The notes under the pieces were generated by a model. The model did no database searches, had not been told where the DNA came from, and saw nothing but the letters and a program-made list of their open reading frames with translations. Of a DNA stretch of 64,000 bases, positions 45,488 to 56,800 are shown in pieces (position 1 is the first letter of the stretch; the number at the start of each line of letters is the position of its first letter). This stretch comes from Halichondria panicea (Eukaryota > Porifera > Demospongiae > Suberitida > Halichondriidae). The position numbers were made by a program, and so were the translations under genes. The DNA is taken from contig NC_087377.1 in the NCBI RefSeq assembly GCF_963675165.1, forward strand, positions 5,394,042 to 5,458,041, in the 5' to 3' direction.

Positions 45488-48230
45488 TATTTACGACTGT
45501 AACAAGGCCATGTTCTGTCATTAATTAGATGCACACATTTCTTGGGGAGCATTATGCATCATATTAAATAATTCCGTGTTTGTGATCGGTTCATTGTGTG
45601 TCATAAGTATAGGATATAGTCTACCACACCTAAGAGGAGGATATATGGGGTTCACATCCTCCGAGTAGGTGTGGCATATCTGACTTATACCATGTGACCG
45701 CAGCACTATAAAAGACCTCCCCCTAGCAACAATTCAATCCACGATGCAGACTGCAAAAAAGAACAAGACTATGCCGGATTTTGCAGCCGTCAAAGTGCTA
45801 GTTGAGCACCTATAGATGCTCAAAAGCTTCCTTGGTCCAAGCGTTGACCATTCGACGTCCCTTACTGGAGTTGCAAGCTCTTCTTGGATAAAATATATCT
45901 AAACCGCGCCCGCATGGACACATGGAAGCTTAGCCATCTTGTTGGAGAGCACCTTCCGTGTTTTTGCCGTCGCTTTGAGTCTTAGTACCGTCAAGCATGG
46001 TTCTTTTCTCTTTGCTTACTGTCTTGAACAAATGAAAAAACAAAAAAACAACTTGAAAAACTGTGCATACCTGGGGCTGTATGTTAATATTCTATATATC
46101 CTACATCTGTTGACCAATGAGATCAATTAGTGGTGACGTAAGTGTGGTATAATTATGTATACTGTATTACTAGAATATTTTGCTGGTGAAGAACCTTTGC
46201 GAATGAGCCAAATCAGCATAAAATTTGACCTTTTGCGATCTAACTATTGCGTTCTGGCAAGGATCGTGTGTATTTACTAGTAATAATGCGGATTTTATTG
46301 ATGCGAATTGATCAAAATTCGCAAATATTTGATGCTCGCAAAGCACTCTAGTAATACGGTATAGGCTAGGGCTTCAAGGAAAGAAGCTTAAGGTCATCTC
46401 GTGCAGCCGTTCACTACTGTATACTGCCATGCATATGTATAAAGCTTTGCACGAAATTCATTGTAGTTATAATTGTTGTCTGGCATAACAACTATTATTA
46501 TGCTGTTATTTGTGCATGCATTTCCATTAAAGTTGCATTTCCATTATTAAGGGGACATTAAAGGGACATGCCATTTCTTGGTTATCAGTTGAACTTTGAG
46601 CCTATAATTATTGTAGAGAAATTTGCCTAGCCGGATAATCAAGGTTATCGAGGTACTGGTACTGATAAATTAAACTTTGATTTATCAGTGAGGTCACCAG
46701 TACCTAACTACACTGTTCCCTTTGAATACAGTAACTTCATGCATTAATTGTGGGACTGGTAAAGGATCCTTAAATGTAGCAAGCACTGAGGCCATATAAA
46801 ACATCTAGTGAAATGCCTGACCTTTCATGGATAATTGCGTTGATAATCAGTATACATGTACATAATTTACCTCATCCCATCTGCTGTAAATAGGAGAGCC
46901 ATGATTTACACTTTAATTATTTTTTAGCAAGGCCATTTCACATAAAGCAATGGAATATTAGCTCACCGTTAATTAGTGTGACGTCATCACGGCTAGGGTA
47001 CATTTCTGCGCCATTTTTTAACCACTAACAATGAAAAGTACATAAACTTCTGCGCAAAAACCCAGTAAAAAAAGACATTCCAGTAAAGTTATAAGTTCTC
47101 AAGGCTGTTTTAGAGTTAATATGGAACGTGTAACGTGTAAGCCTGGTTATAACATGCAGTACTACAAAAGGACTATACCTTGATATATAAGTGAGTTGCA
47201 CGGACTGAGTACAATTACTTGTAGTTTATTATGCACCGTTGTGTATGAATACTGAGATATTGTTGTAATGGCCTCAACTAAACTGCAGCGTAGTGCGGAT
47301 GTTACTCGAGGGTAACTTCCTTTCCAATCCCTCTAACTCTTCAATCAATATGCTGTAAAAAAAATTCCATGTGGTGTGTGAGATATACTACACTTATCAG
47401 CCACCAATGGCAAGCCACTGTTATCAGTTGTATTTCCTAGCTTTACCAGAAGCCCAATAACTAGGGAGTTCCACATTTGTACAACAATTTTAGCAGCAGC
47501 TGATTATGTGTAATCAAGAGTTCATCAGGAAGTGATGTAATCCATGCAGCAAGTAGGCAGCAATACCTAGCTACCATCTTAGTGACCTTACCATACCAGG
47601 ATATGGGTTACTTGTTTGGAGGTATCCTATATTCCTCACTCACCTACCTACACACGTGTGCTGTCTCCATGATAGAGTACTTGGCAACTAAACAGTTGAG
47701 CATTATGATCCTGGGAAAAATGAGATGCCATTTTTGATAATGCTAGCTTAATCAAAGGTTAGGACAATTGACCCTAATGAGTCCCACCCCCTTTAAATTA
47801 CATGTCACCTGAATCCACATGTCAAAAGGTGTACCGTATAGCGGGTAATTTTTGTTGGTGCAAATTTTTGTATGAACTACCCATTTAAATTTTGTATTTT
47901 AAATATTCACAGCTCAGGATAGTGACGTACAGTAGCTCATCTGTTTCTGAGATAATTATATAACCTCAAAACGAAGTGTAGATTGATTCATAAATGCAGT
48001 ATTTCATGATTCCCTCTCAATACCCCGTGCAGTCCACTATACTCCACGCTATCACTGACCTACATGCAGTCGATAATTATATGATGGATAACAGCATGAA
48101 TTTGACGGAGTGCACGATGTCATATAACATCCTCCCCACGATGGTATATTCCTCCTAAAGTACTATACATCACAACATAGTAAAATGATGATCAATACAT
48201 GTATAGTACAAAGAATGATGTGGTGTGTAT

Positions 48231-48652
48231 CAGGGGCGGATCCAGGAAAAACAAAAGGGGGGGGGCTAGCTAGAAAGTGGCGAAGCCCCGTATGAGGGCG
48301 GCGGAGCCGCCCAGGGCAGCCTCGCCAGAGGCGAATTTTTTTGCAAGATTTGACCTTTGAACTTTTATATTAATACGTTGACCTCTGCACTTACTTTTAA
48401 TACTATGGTGATACTGTACTGATCAGATGTACGTACGTACAGCTAGCTAGCTAGCTAGGTACGTCCAGCTAGCTACCCTAGATCCTTTATACTCCTAGTA
48501 GCTGTTGTCTAGCATCTCTCAAGTGATTTCAAGTGAGTCTACAGATGCATAATTGGTGGCAAAATTGTTGTAGAGTCAGACTACAACACATGGTAGTTTT
48601 TTCAAAAGGGGGGGGCTTCAGCCCCTCAAAATCACCCCTGGATCCGCCCCTG
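48231..48652. mobile_element. Non-autonomous DNA transposon with proven empty site
   Basis: Termini CAGGGGCGGATCCAGG and CCTGGATCCGCCCCTG, 422 bp, with GC-rich subterminal parts. Flanked by 5-bp duplications TGTAT (48226-48230, 48653-48657). The SD-A copy 1 equivalent near 12150-12165 reads straight through with a single TGTAT, so it is the pre-insertion site. Confidence 0.9.
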
Positions 48653-49186
48653 TGTATATAGGATGTAGTGTATATAGCCTTGATTTTCCAAGTATTTGCA
48701 TTGACCTGAATTCCTATACATGCAATTATCAGCCACTATAGTGGGTGGTGTGTAAACAATCACTGAGCCATTGTTATCAGTGGTATACTTTTTGGTAAGA
48801 GAGGTATTTGCTTTTCACAACACCTGTTTACCAGAAGCCCAACTGCAAGGTCCCACATTGTATAGGCAGCAATAAAGGTCAAATTTATTGCCAGTGCTGC
48901 CACTAGGCCTTGCCCAATTATGCTAGCATAATTTTTAGACTAATAGGTGCGGTGGAGCATTGAGCATTATGCCAGCCTAATAGACAAAAAATATTAGCCT
49001 ATTAGTCAATTTTTACCAAATGTTGGCAGAATATAGAAGCACTATATAGCCTCAATGCGTATGTGCATTGCAACAGTTGGGCTTCTGGTAAACAGGTGTT
49101 TGTGAAAAGATTATTAACACATGCACTGTTGGCTGATAAGTGCATGTCAATGCAAATAATTATTTGGAATCAAGGCTATACGCTAC

Positions 49187-49521
49187 TAGACGGGCGTCAC
49201 CGTCCTCCTTCAAGGAGCCAAGCCTATCTACAGTTTTGTTCTGGCCTGTTATGCAATAGCATTATGAATCTCAAAAGTCATATGAGTCTCATTATTTTTA
49301 AGTGTGTGCTAGCCAATAACAATGAATATCACTTGTGTTGGCCATGCCTCTCAGTCAATCCAACGTGTGCAAATTCACACGTGGTAAATTTAAGTGGCTG
49401 TGATCAAATACTGCAATCTGATTGGAGCCGGTGAAATTCCATCGGTAGAACAAAACTGTAGATAAGCTTGGGTCCTGTCCTCCTTCCGTATACAACGGTC
49501 GAGGGCGGCGACGCCCGTCTA
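49187..49521. mobile_element. Mutator-like MITE (copy 2)
   Basis: Same element as 13414-13741, same position in SD-A. The right 9-bp duplication ATACACTAC (49522-49530) is intact; the left (49178-49186, ATACGCTAC) has one change. It was inserted before the SD-A duplication. Confidence 0.75.
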
Positions 49522-49534
49522 ATACACTACATCC

Positions 49535-50760
49535 TTTAACCTTTCAGTTCAGAAGAGTGCGTAGCAAAACTTGTCCATGGAGTGTTGCTACTCTACTTAG
49601 TAGTTAGCTCTGCACTAGAACGCTAGCTATTGGTAGCTGCAAGAGTGAGAAGAAAACTGCAAGGCTCTGCTGCATGGTGCAGCCACTAATTTTAGACTTG
49701 GACTTTTGGCATCGATCGTTTTTAACAACAATCATAGTTGATCATTACCCACTCCTTGAGTTTCTCCTATCATGATATAATGCGTGTATAGCTAAAATAG
49801 CTATAGTAGCTTTATGTTATGTAGCGTTGACACCTCCACCGAGGCATCAGCACCCGCGGTGCTTTCAGTTATTTAAATTGAGTTTAAATTTGAGGCTTCA
49901 TGATTTCACTGCGTGCAACTCATAAATATTTTAATCTTGCAGATACGAAAGACAAGGAGCCAATTACCTCTGAATCTGCATGTCTAAGTACCTCCAAGTT
50001 CCCAGTCTTGTCTACTCAAGGTATTGCCCCAGGCCCTAATTATTATGCATGTACTCAAAACTTGAAACCTAACAGGTTGAACATGATTATGGGCATAATT
50101 ACTAGCTGTTAGTATTGTCTAATTTGTCCATATATTCGTATTAAAACTATATGCATGTAGAAATTATTACCCGAGGCCGTGCCGCGGCCAGCGGGTATCA
50201 CAGTAGTTGTCTGGTCTGTTCAATTGTTTCTTTGTGACATCTTAGTCTGCTGTACCTATAGTCACACCTGTTCTTGTTCTATGCATGCAGGTCTGCTACA
50301 GAAAACGAAATTATCGACTAGGCATGTATGTGCATTTCTGGTGGTAGTCTCCGCGATCCTAGGCCTGTATGTCACTGGCTTACCGGATTGAAAACTTATT
50401 GCAGAAGGTTTGTAGACTTATAGGTTGGCTATATAATTATAAGCAAGCATGCGCACTCCCTTTCATAATCAACTGTGCATGCATGCATGGCAAATTAATT
50501 ACCGTGACTGCATGTGCATTGATAAGTCTGTAAAGTTTATTGCTTCTGCTTGATTCTGATGTGTAAAGAATAATTGAGAGTAGGAGTCGGTCAATGTCAA
50601 TTTTTGGTAAAGATCAATTTCATTAAGTTTTGCATTAACGACGCCACCATAGCACAAACAATGCCTGAAGGTGAATAATATAATTATTCTCTGGATCAAT
50701 TCAAGTCAGCAAGATAACACTGAGAGTCATTTAATAAATTATGTCGTCTTCTTAATTTTG
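49535..50760 (+). repeat. Segmental duplication SD-D, copy 1
   Basis: Matches 60585-61880, covering an intronic TGCCTCGGTG-family element, the linker exon and the transmembrane exon. Its left edge is exactly the right edge of SD-A copy 2. Confidence 0.8.
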
Positions 50761-53700
50761 TCTATAATTATGGAAGTTTACTAGCTATAATAATTATTAT
50801 AACTATGTACAGGTCAGTATGGTATACTTATAGCCTCGATCCCAGGCCGAGTTTTCGCTTTTATAACGGCTAGGCGAACAACTGGGCCTGGTACTAGTTG
50901 TCTGCGCATGCGTCAAATTTTCATTGTATATTTGTGGTCGGCAAAAATATTTAATAAATCAATAATTGAAATTTGTACACAGAAAATGCACAGAGTGAGT
51001 ACACAAAAGATGCACATAGGGAGCTGCTTCACAAAGGCCTGGGGAGTTGCCAGTTGTGCTGCAGCACAATTACAGTGACCCAGGGCAACTTCAGGATGAT
51101 TGAATGCCTTCAAATTACGTTTCAAAAAGATTTAGCAGGCTGCTGGACTTCTCTGATTCTAGGCACCAACTCGTAACTCATTGCTTGAGAAAACGTAGAT
51201 TCTCTTGATGTCTCTGAGCTACCCAGCAACGCTCGAATGAGCAGGTCATACTCCAGTCCTGTGTCTGTGAGTATAGGACAATATTAAAAGAAACCAAAGA
51301 CGGTTAAACCCTTACCTCAAACTGTCCAGTCTCGTCCGTTAGTATAGCCAAGAGGAGCACTGTTGGGATAGCTGGATATTAGCCATTGCTCCTGTACAGA
51401 GAAGTAGACATTTTAAATACGTGTAGATCTATACATATTAAATTTCTCGGTTATAGTGTCATTGTCGACGAGCTGATGATGGCAGCACCAAGTTCTCTAG
51501 CTCACACTCTTCACTTGATCCACCATATTAATGATGAAACTATAGTCTACCTACATTCGATATTCTTGCCAAACATGAACAAGACTTGATAGCATAGCCG
51601 GCCATAGGACCCACACAAAAATATCTGACCTTAACAAGCTTGACAAAGCTTTATACCTTTTCCCTTGTTGTTCAGTCTTCAGAATAAGCTTCAGAGAAGA
51701 GAGAAGCTTCAGCTAAGAGCCATTCCAATCGATTCCAATAATGATAAAACGGGAACTGACTTCTAGTACACGATAGTACACGAATATAAATGTCACAAAA
51801 GTGAACGAGAATATCCATTCGTCAGAATCTGACGAACGATTGACGCATGCGCAGACAACTAGTACCAGGCCCAGTTGTTCGCCTAACCGTTATAAAAGCG
51901 AAAACTCGGCCTGGGATCGAGGCTAGGTATACTTATAACTTGGTCCCCGTGGGTGTTGCTACTCACAGGAAATATTAATCGGTCACCAATATCTTGTTCT
52001 ATGCAGGTCTTGTACAGAAAATCCTATCAACCAGGCATGTACAATTTATTTATGCATCCTGGTTGCAATTGTGGGCTTCACGATCCTGTATAATTTTATT
52101 GCAAAAGGTTTGTAGGCTTAGCTTGCTATAATGTGATATGACACCTAAACTCTTATCAGCGCACTTCCTTTCATAATCAACGAATTACATGCATGCATCT
52201 GCATATAAATTAGGTGCATTCCTCAGTCTGTTTTATTGCATGGATGTGCAGGGATGTGCAAGGAGAGTTTCTATTTTGAACCTATCATTATTGCATTGAA
52301 TGATGTCGACCTGAACAATAAGTGCACTTTGTAAATTTATTTTAAACTAAGATTAGAAGCAACTTTTTACAGACAATTCGGATCTGAACCTCATGCAGGT
52401 TCCGAATCTGCGACAGAGGGGATGCAGATGTTTTGTACCACCGAAAAAGAGGAGCTGGAGCAGGTTGACTCAGCTGATCCCTACAAGATCCCAACAGATA
52501 CTCAGGGTGCATGGGTAGCACCATACCACTTGCTGTGGGATGTGAAGCAACTTCCCGATCTGAAAGTGCATTTTTTGAATCCTGACATTCTTGACAACGA
52601 ACACTGGAAATGTGGGCATGCGGGTCCCTTAACAGTCGACATTATCCTGGCTTGGGCCGCTGTCTGGAATAGCCATGCTGATCACTACCCTAAAATTTCT
52701 AATTATGTAGCAAAAAGGAAAAAAGCTCATATCCGTGTGAAATTCACCAGTGACAGTGAGTATGTTCAGTCTCTATACACAGTACTGCAGTGTACTATAA
52801 ATGTTCCTCATAACAACCACCACATGCATAATTAAGACAGCACAGCTCTAGGTATAACACTCATGTACTACAAAGAGGCATGAACATGTATGTACCTTGC
52901 ATTTACAGAGAAAGTGTTCTCATGGTCAACGGTCGGACGATCGGCGTTGGATGTAGACAAAAATGAGCCGACAATGATGCTCAACTTGTTTGGCATGACG
53001 AAAGCTCTCCAGGGAAGCACGGTACGAATGGCTCCGTTCGATCAACACGCAGAAGCTCCCTCTGAACATCTCCTTTCATGAATTTGGTCATGCTCTAGGA
53101 CTGTATCACGAGCATCAGCGATCCGACTTCTGGGATGTCTTGGAACCATTCACTATCGGAGAAAGTCGAATGAAGAGCGGAGATGGTGGACGTTGCGAGC
53201 CAGCTGTTAATGCTGTGTTCAGAGATAAGCTGAATGCACCACACTGGAGTCAAATATCCAGTTACGACCCAGACAGTATTATGCACTATTGGTGAGTTAA
53301 TTGTACTATGCAGCCCTTGCAGTGCCAAACACACTCTTTAGATTCCTGTTTACTGAAGTAGCAGGGGCTATTATTTCTAAAAGCTAATAATTATCATGCA
53401 ATAATAGCGGACCCTATAGCTATAATAAGGATCTGCTTGCATGGTTTCACAGTAAAAAATTGAGTATACGATTGAATGATGATCGACATTTATGTAGGTT
53501 TGACACGAAATGGTTGTTATTGAAGTATCAAAATCGTTCAAATGTGGCCAAGTATGTGAAAGATGAGCGAGAGAGGAAGGTGCTGTTTGGAGTACATGAC
53601 CGTGACTACTCCAATGGGGAGTTGGCAGAAAATCCCTCCAAGCTAGACTATGAAACATTGAATAGGGCCTATGAAGTAATAAGGTATTATGAGCTCTTGA

Positions 53701-54592
53701 TACAACTATACATGCATGAGCTTGTATCTTTAATTTTTTACCGGTAAATTGTTGATAGTGAGTGCCTGCACCATACACAAGGCATTTCGTTTGTCATTGT
53801 CAGGTCCCCAAGGTAGCCTCTCTCATTTATTAGCATAGTTGCCAGGAGTAACATGCACATAATAGACGGCTGTATAATCATTATTATTAATTTGTGAGTC
53901 AATAATTATTATAATACGCACTTCTTTGCATAATTGTAGCGGGCAAAAGGTGCCCCTAACTACAGCTGCTGCTGGTCCCCAAGGCACTTCCCAGCAAACA
54001 AAGCCTGAAGGTGAACAATTGCATGCATGAATGCTTAACTGAATCATTGGAAGAAATTTAGCATACTGGATTGTTTCAGAATCAGGAACTTATTATTGTC
54101 TGGATAATTGGCCTCCAACATAAGGCTATTGCATGCACTGTATAAAAAAAGCTTAGCTGCATGGTATGAATAGCTCTTCGTGTGTATGTATCTAAAATGA
54201 CCCAATTAAATTGAGCTTTATGATTTGTATGACATCGTGCTTACGTGAATACTTTAGGATCATCATCAGATGAGTATTCAAGCAAACAATCTAACGTCAT
54301 AGAAATTGAGAAACAATCAATTGTTTTAACTGAAGCGGATATTCTAACAATTTGCGAGGGTCTGAAAACTGCAAGCAATAATTGGTTAATTTTAGGATTG
54401 GCTCTCGGAGTGAAGTTATACGATTTAAAAAACATCGAAAGTAGATACCAAGATAACAGGCGCTGCCTAATGGAGATGATAATCAAGCTTCTTGAAATCG
54501 CTGACCCAAAACATCCAATCACCTGGCTCTACATATGTGAATGTCTAAGGAGTATTGATCGTAAAGATGTAGCCAATCTATTATGTGGCTAG
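49943..54592 (+). pseudogene. Damaged transmembrane/astacin-like protease/Death gene, unit 3
   Basis: Recognisable exons: 49943-50020 (linker), 50291-50407 (transmembrane), 52007-52107 (second, diverged transmembrane exon), 52399-52755 (A), 52909-53291 (B), 53498-53683 (C), 53940-54010 (linker ending KPEG) and 54258-54592 (Death, stop). Phases match from A to the end. The C-terminal Death domain reads LTEADILTICEGLKTASNNW then CECLRS. Several lesions are visible. The first Death exon is missing. The first transmembrane exon has a 9-nt deletion that makes TGA at 50389-50391. The second transmembrane exon is frameshifted relative to the first. In exon B about 49 extra nucleotides before the zinc site shift the frame, with a stop at 53079-53081. 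Beyond that point the zinc site (from 53077), Met-turn and Death domain are intact, so a shorter or re-spliced product cannot be excluded. Confidence 0.65.
50831..51925. mobile_element. Long-TIR Mutator-like element with possible captured exons
   Basis: TAGCCTCGATCCCAGGCC at 50831 begins an ~80-bp inverted repeat (through TTTATAACGG and ACTAGTTGTCTGCGCATGCG). Its complement ends at 51925. The 10-bp duplication GGTATACTTA lies at 50821-50830 and 51926-51935. Long inverted repeats plus 9-11 bp duplications fit Mutator-like elements. No transposase. The interior has exon-like stretches on the minus strand. It sits in the intron between the two transmembrane exons of unit 3. Confidence 0.75.
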
Positions 54593-55826
54593 ATCTAGTA
54601 CATGTATATATGAAATGAAATTGTAGTGCCATTGGGTATTTACCTGTTTACATAGCATGTACAGCTTATTTTTCCTTCTTGTACTGAGTTATGTGCATGT
54701 ACATGATCACAGCATGCAGGGGGTTGATGGATTAAATATGTTGGCATAACTTTTTTTTTTGAACACACAATCATTTACACAATTTTTTGGTATGATAATT
54801 ATATGCTGGCATAATGGGCACCTTTGCATGCATGCATAACACTAGCCTCGTTCCTAGGCCAATTTGTCTCCAATTTAATGCTAGGTCATAATAGTTACAA
54901 GAATAAAATTAATAGGCAGGTTTTGGATATACAGGTCAGTACAAAGTTTGATCTAATAGGCCTTGCTGCATGGTGATAACCATACCAAACTGTTATAGTG
55001 TGTATCTGTTGGGCATGGCATCATTCCATACATGGTATATATAATATATCTGTCAAGATGTGAGATAGTGACAAACACTCCCATGCATGCACATAATAGT
55101 TGTATGAGCCTGTTGGCTGTTTTATAATTAGTCATGTGGCTATTTTGATGTCAAACTTGCAATTGTGTGGTGAATTTTGTGCTTTGAATTCTCTTGTATA
55201 ATTTATAGGCAATTGAATAGTACTTTGAGCATAATCCACCAAACGTACAGGCCAGGGGTGCTGGCAAAAAATCCATGGAAACATCGAACATGGCCTATCT
55301 ATATAATTATAGAAGGTGAATTTTAACTACCGTATATGCAAATGAGGGCAGACTAATTAATGTGAAAATTAAAACAAGAAAACTTTTGCACGTGCAAAGC
55401 TTGGTGGTTCATGAGTGTGGTTACTTGGCATTGAATATGAATACAACAGCGAACATTCAGAAGGCTCTCGAGCCATTATACATTTTCCAGTCGGATCTCA
55501 AATGAGAATCCATTATAACCTAAAGCCTACAAGAAACTAGGACTATACTGCTGAACAGATTCTTTTCATCATAAAACTCGCGATCGGGGTTGAAACTAAA
55601 AGGCAACTTTATACTCTTGGATCGCAACTGTGGGCCAATGTTCAAGATCAAAGATATCATCATGATCATCCCTGGAGAAATATACAGTAGAGCCACAAAG
55701 TTCAACGTCTATCACTGCTAACCTACAAGGAAAGACTCTCGTGTACATTAAGTGATTTGGCCGACATAATGTTCTACATAAACTCATATAAAAATCGAAT
55801 AACGGCCGCGGCTATTTTTTTTACTG
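54593..55826. other. Gene-poor stretch after unit 3
   Basis: No gene recognised. It should include the 3' UTR of the Death exon. Short frames near 54953-55135 and 55520-55787 lack domains and splice support. Confidence 0.45.
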
Positions 55827-56026
55827 TACCGTATAGCGTGTAATTTTCGTGGGGGTAAAATATTCGTGGTTTTCTGACCACGAATATTTTACCCACGAAT
55901 GAAGCGACCTTGCCTACCTTTACCTGGCAGTGCAAGCAGCAACCACGAAAATATTACCCCACGAAATGTCTCAATATTGCTGAACCACGAATATTTTGTC
56001 CCCCGAAAAATACCCGCTATACGGTA
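55827..56026. mobile_element. Palindromic MITE, ACCGTATAGCGGGTAA family
   Basis: Termini TACCGTATAGCGTGTAATTT and complement ACCCGCTATACGGTA. About 200 bp. The interior is nearly identical to 14453-14663. Confidence 0.85.
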
Positions 56027-56174
56027 TATTATTATTATACACATTCTGACAATTATTGCTTAAATCACACGTATATTCCTCAAACGTTTTCTTTTTTTTT
56101 CAAGAACTCAAGTATACACACACGTATACACACAGTACAGCAACAAAGTAGAAAATGTTGATAATAAATAAAAC

Positions 56175-56800
56175 AGTTAGTTACGTTCTAGGTGTCCCTC
56201 TGCAACCTGGACCTCGATTGGCTCAAGAAGTACATCTTTAGTTGGTCTGTTTCTTGATGACCTGGCACCCCTAATTGCCATAATGGATGCCCTCAGTAGA
56301 GCCAAGCTCAACTGGCATCGTATCCACCCTATCATTGTATTGTAGGGTACATCTCTTTTCTCACTGAACATCGACGACAGTCTCTTGTAGAATGTTGTTG
56401 CAGCTCTTCCCATGCCTCCAGTAGACGAGAGGACTAGTGGTGTGAAAGTTGAGTGTTCCACTTCCTGAATACGCTGTTCATAGTGGCGTTTCTTTTCTAG
56501 CTCATGTCGTCTGTATGTAGATGTTTGCTGATTCGATTGGGCGCTTGGGTTAAACACCCTTACGTCAAAGAGTGCCTTTTCGAATCTGCCTCCCCAGAAG
56601 CCACATGCAATGTCAAGTCTTGATTGTTCTGCATACTTCCGTCAGCAGGGAGGCAGTAATGTCCCTTGTTTCTATAAATTGATGGGTATCCTCCAGTTGG
56701 ACACGACGCTTTGTGAGACATTTCTATTACAATTATCTGCGTAATTTTGGCTCTGAAAATCCTTGCATGCATGCACCTTCCACTGTGCCAATACAACAAA
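56175..56800 (-). pseudogene. Retroelement polyprotein C-terminus (best copy, still broken)
   Basis: Minus strand. Frame 56177-56557 gives VFNPSAQSN, QRIQEVEHSTFTPLVLSS, STGGMGRAATTFYKRL, IGWIRCQLSLALLRASI and IRGARSS. These blocks are found at the C-terminal end of retroelement (reverse-transcriptase-type) proteins that are abundant in sponges and cnidarians. Just upstream, other frames give FWGGRFEKALFDVRVFNP, DITASLLTEVC and CPTGGYPSI, in the expected order but separated by frameshifts. It is a 5'-truncated, inactive copy. The exact superfamily is uncertain. Two worse copies lie at 37110-37330 and 5850-6045. Confidence 0.65.

Larger units (their letters stand above)
44893..49534 (+). repeat. 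Segmental duplication SD-A, copy 2 (about 4.6 kb)
   Basis: Collinear with 8207-13753. Its left edge lies in the sequence just after the last WDFY3 exon present. Its right edge abuts DNA homologous to the intron of the 59688 protease gene (from 60585). Contains a 45220-45487 WDFY3 fragment, the 48231-48652 transposon and the Mutator-like MITE. Confidence 0.85.
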
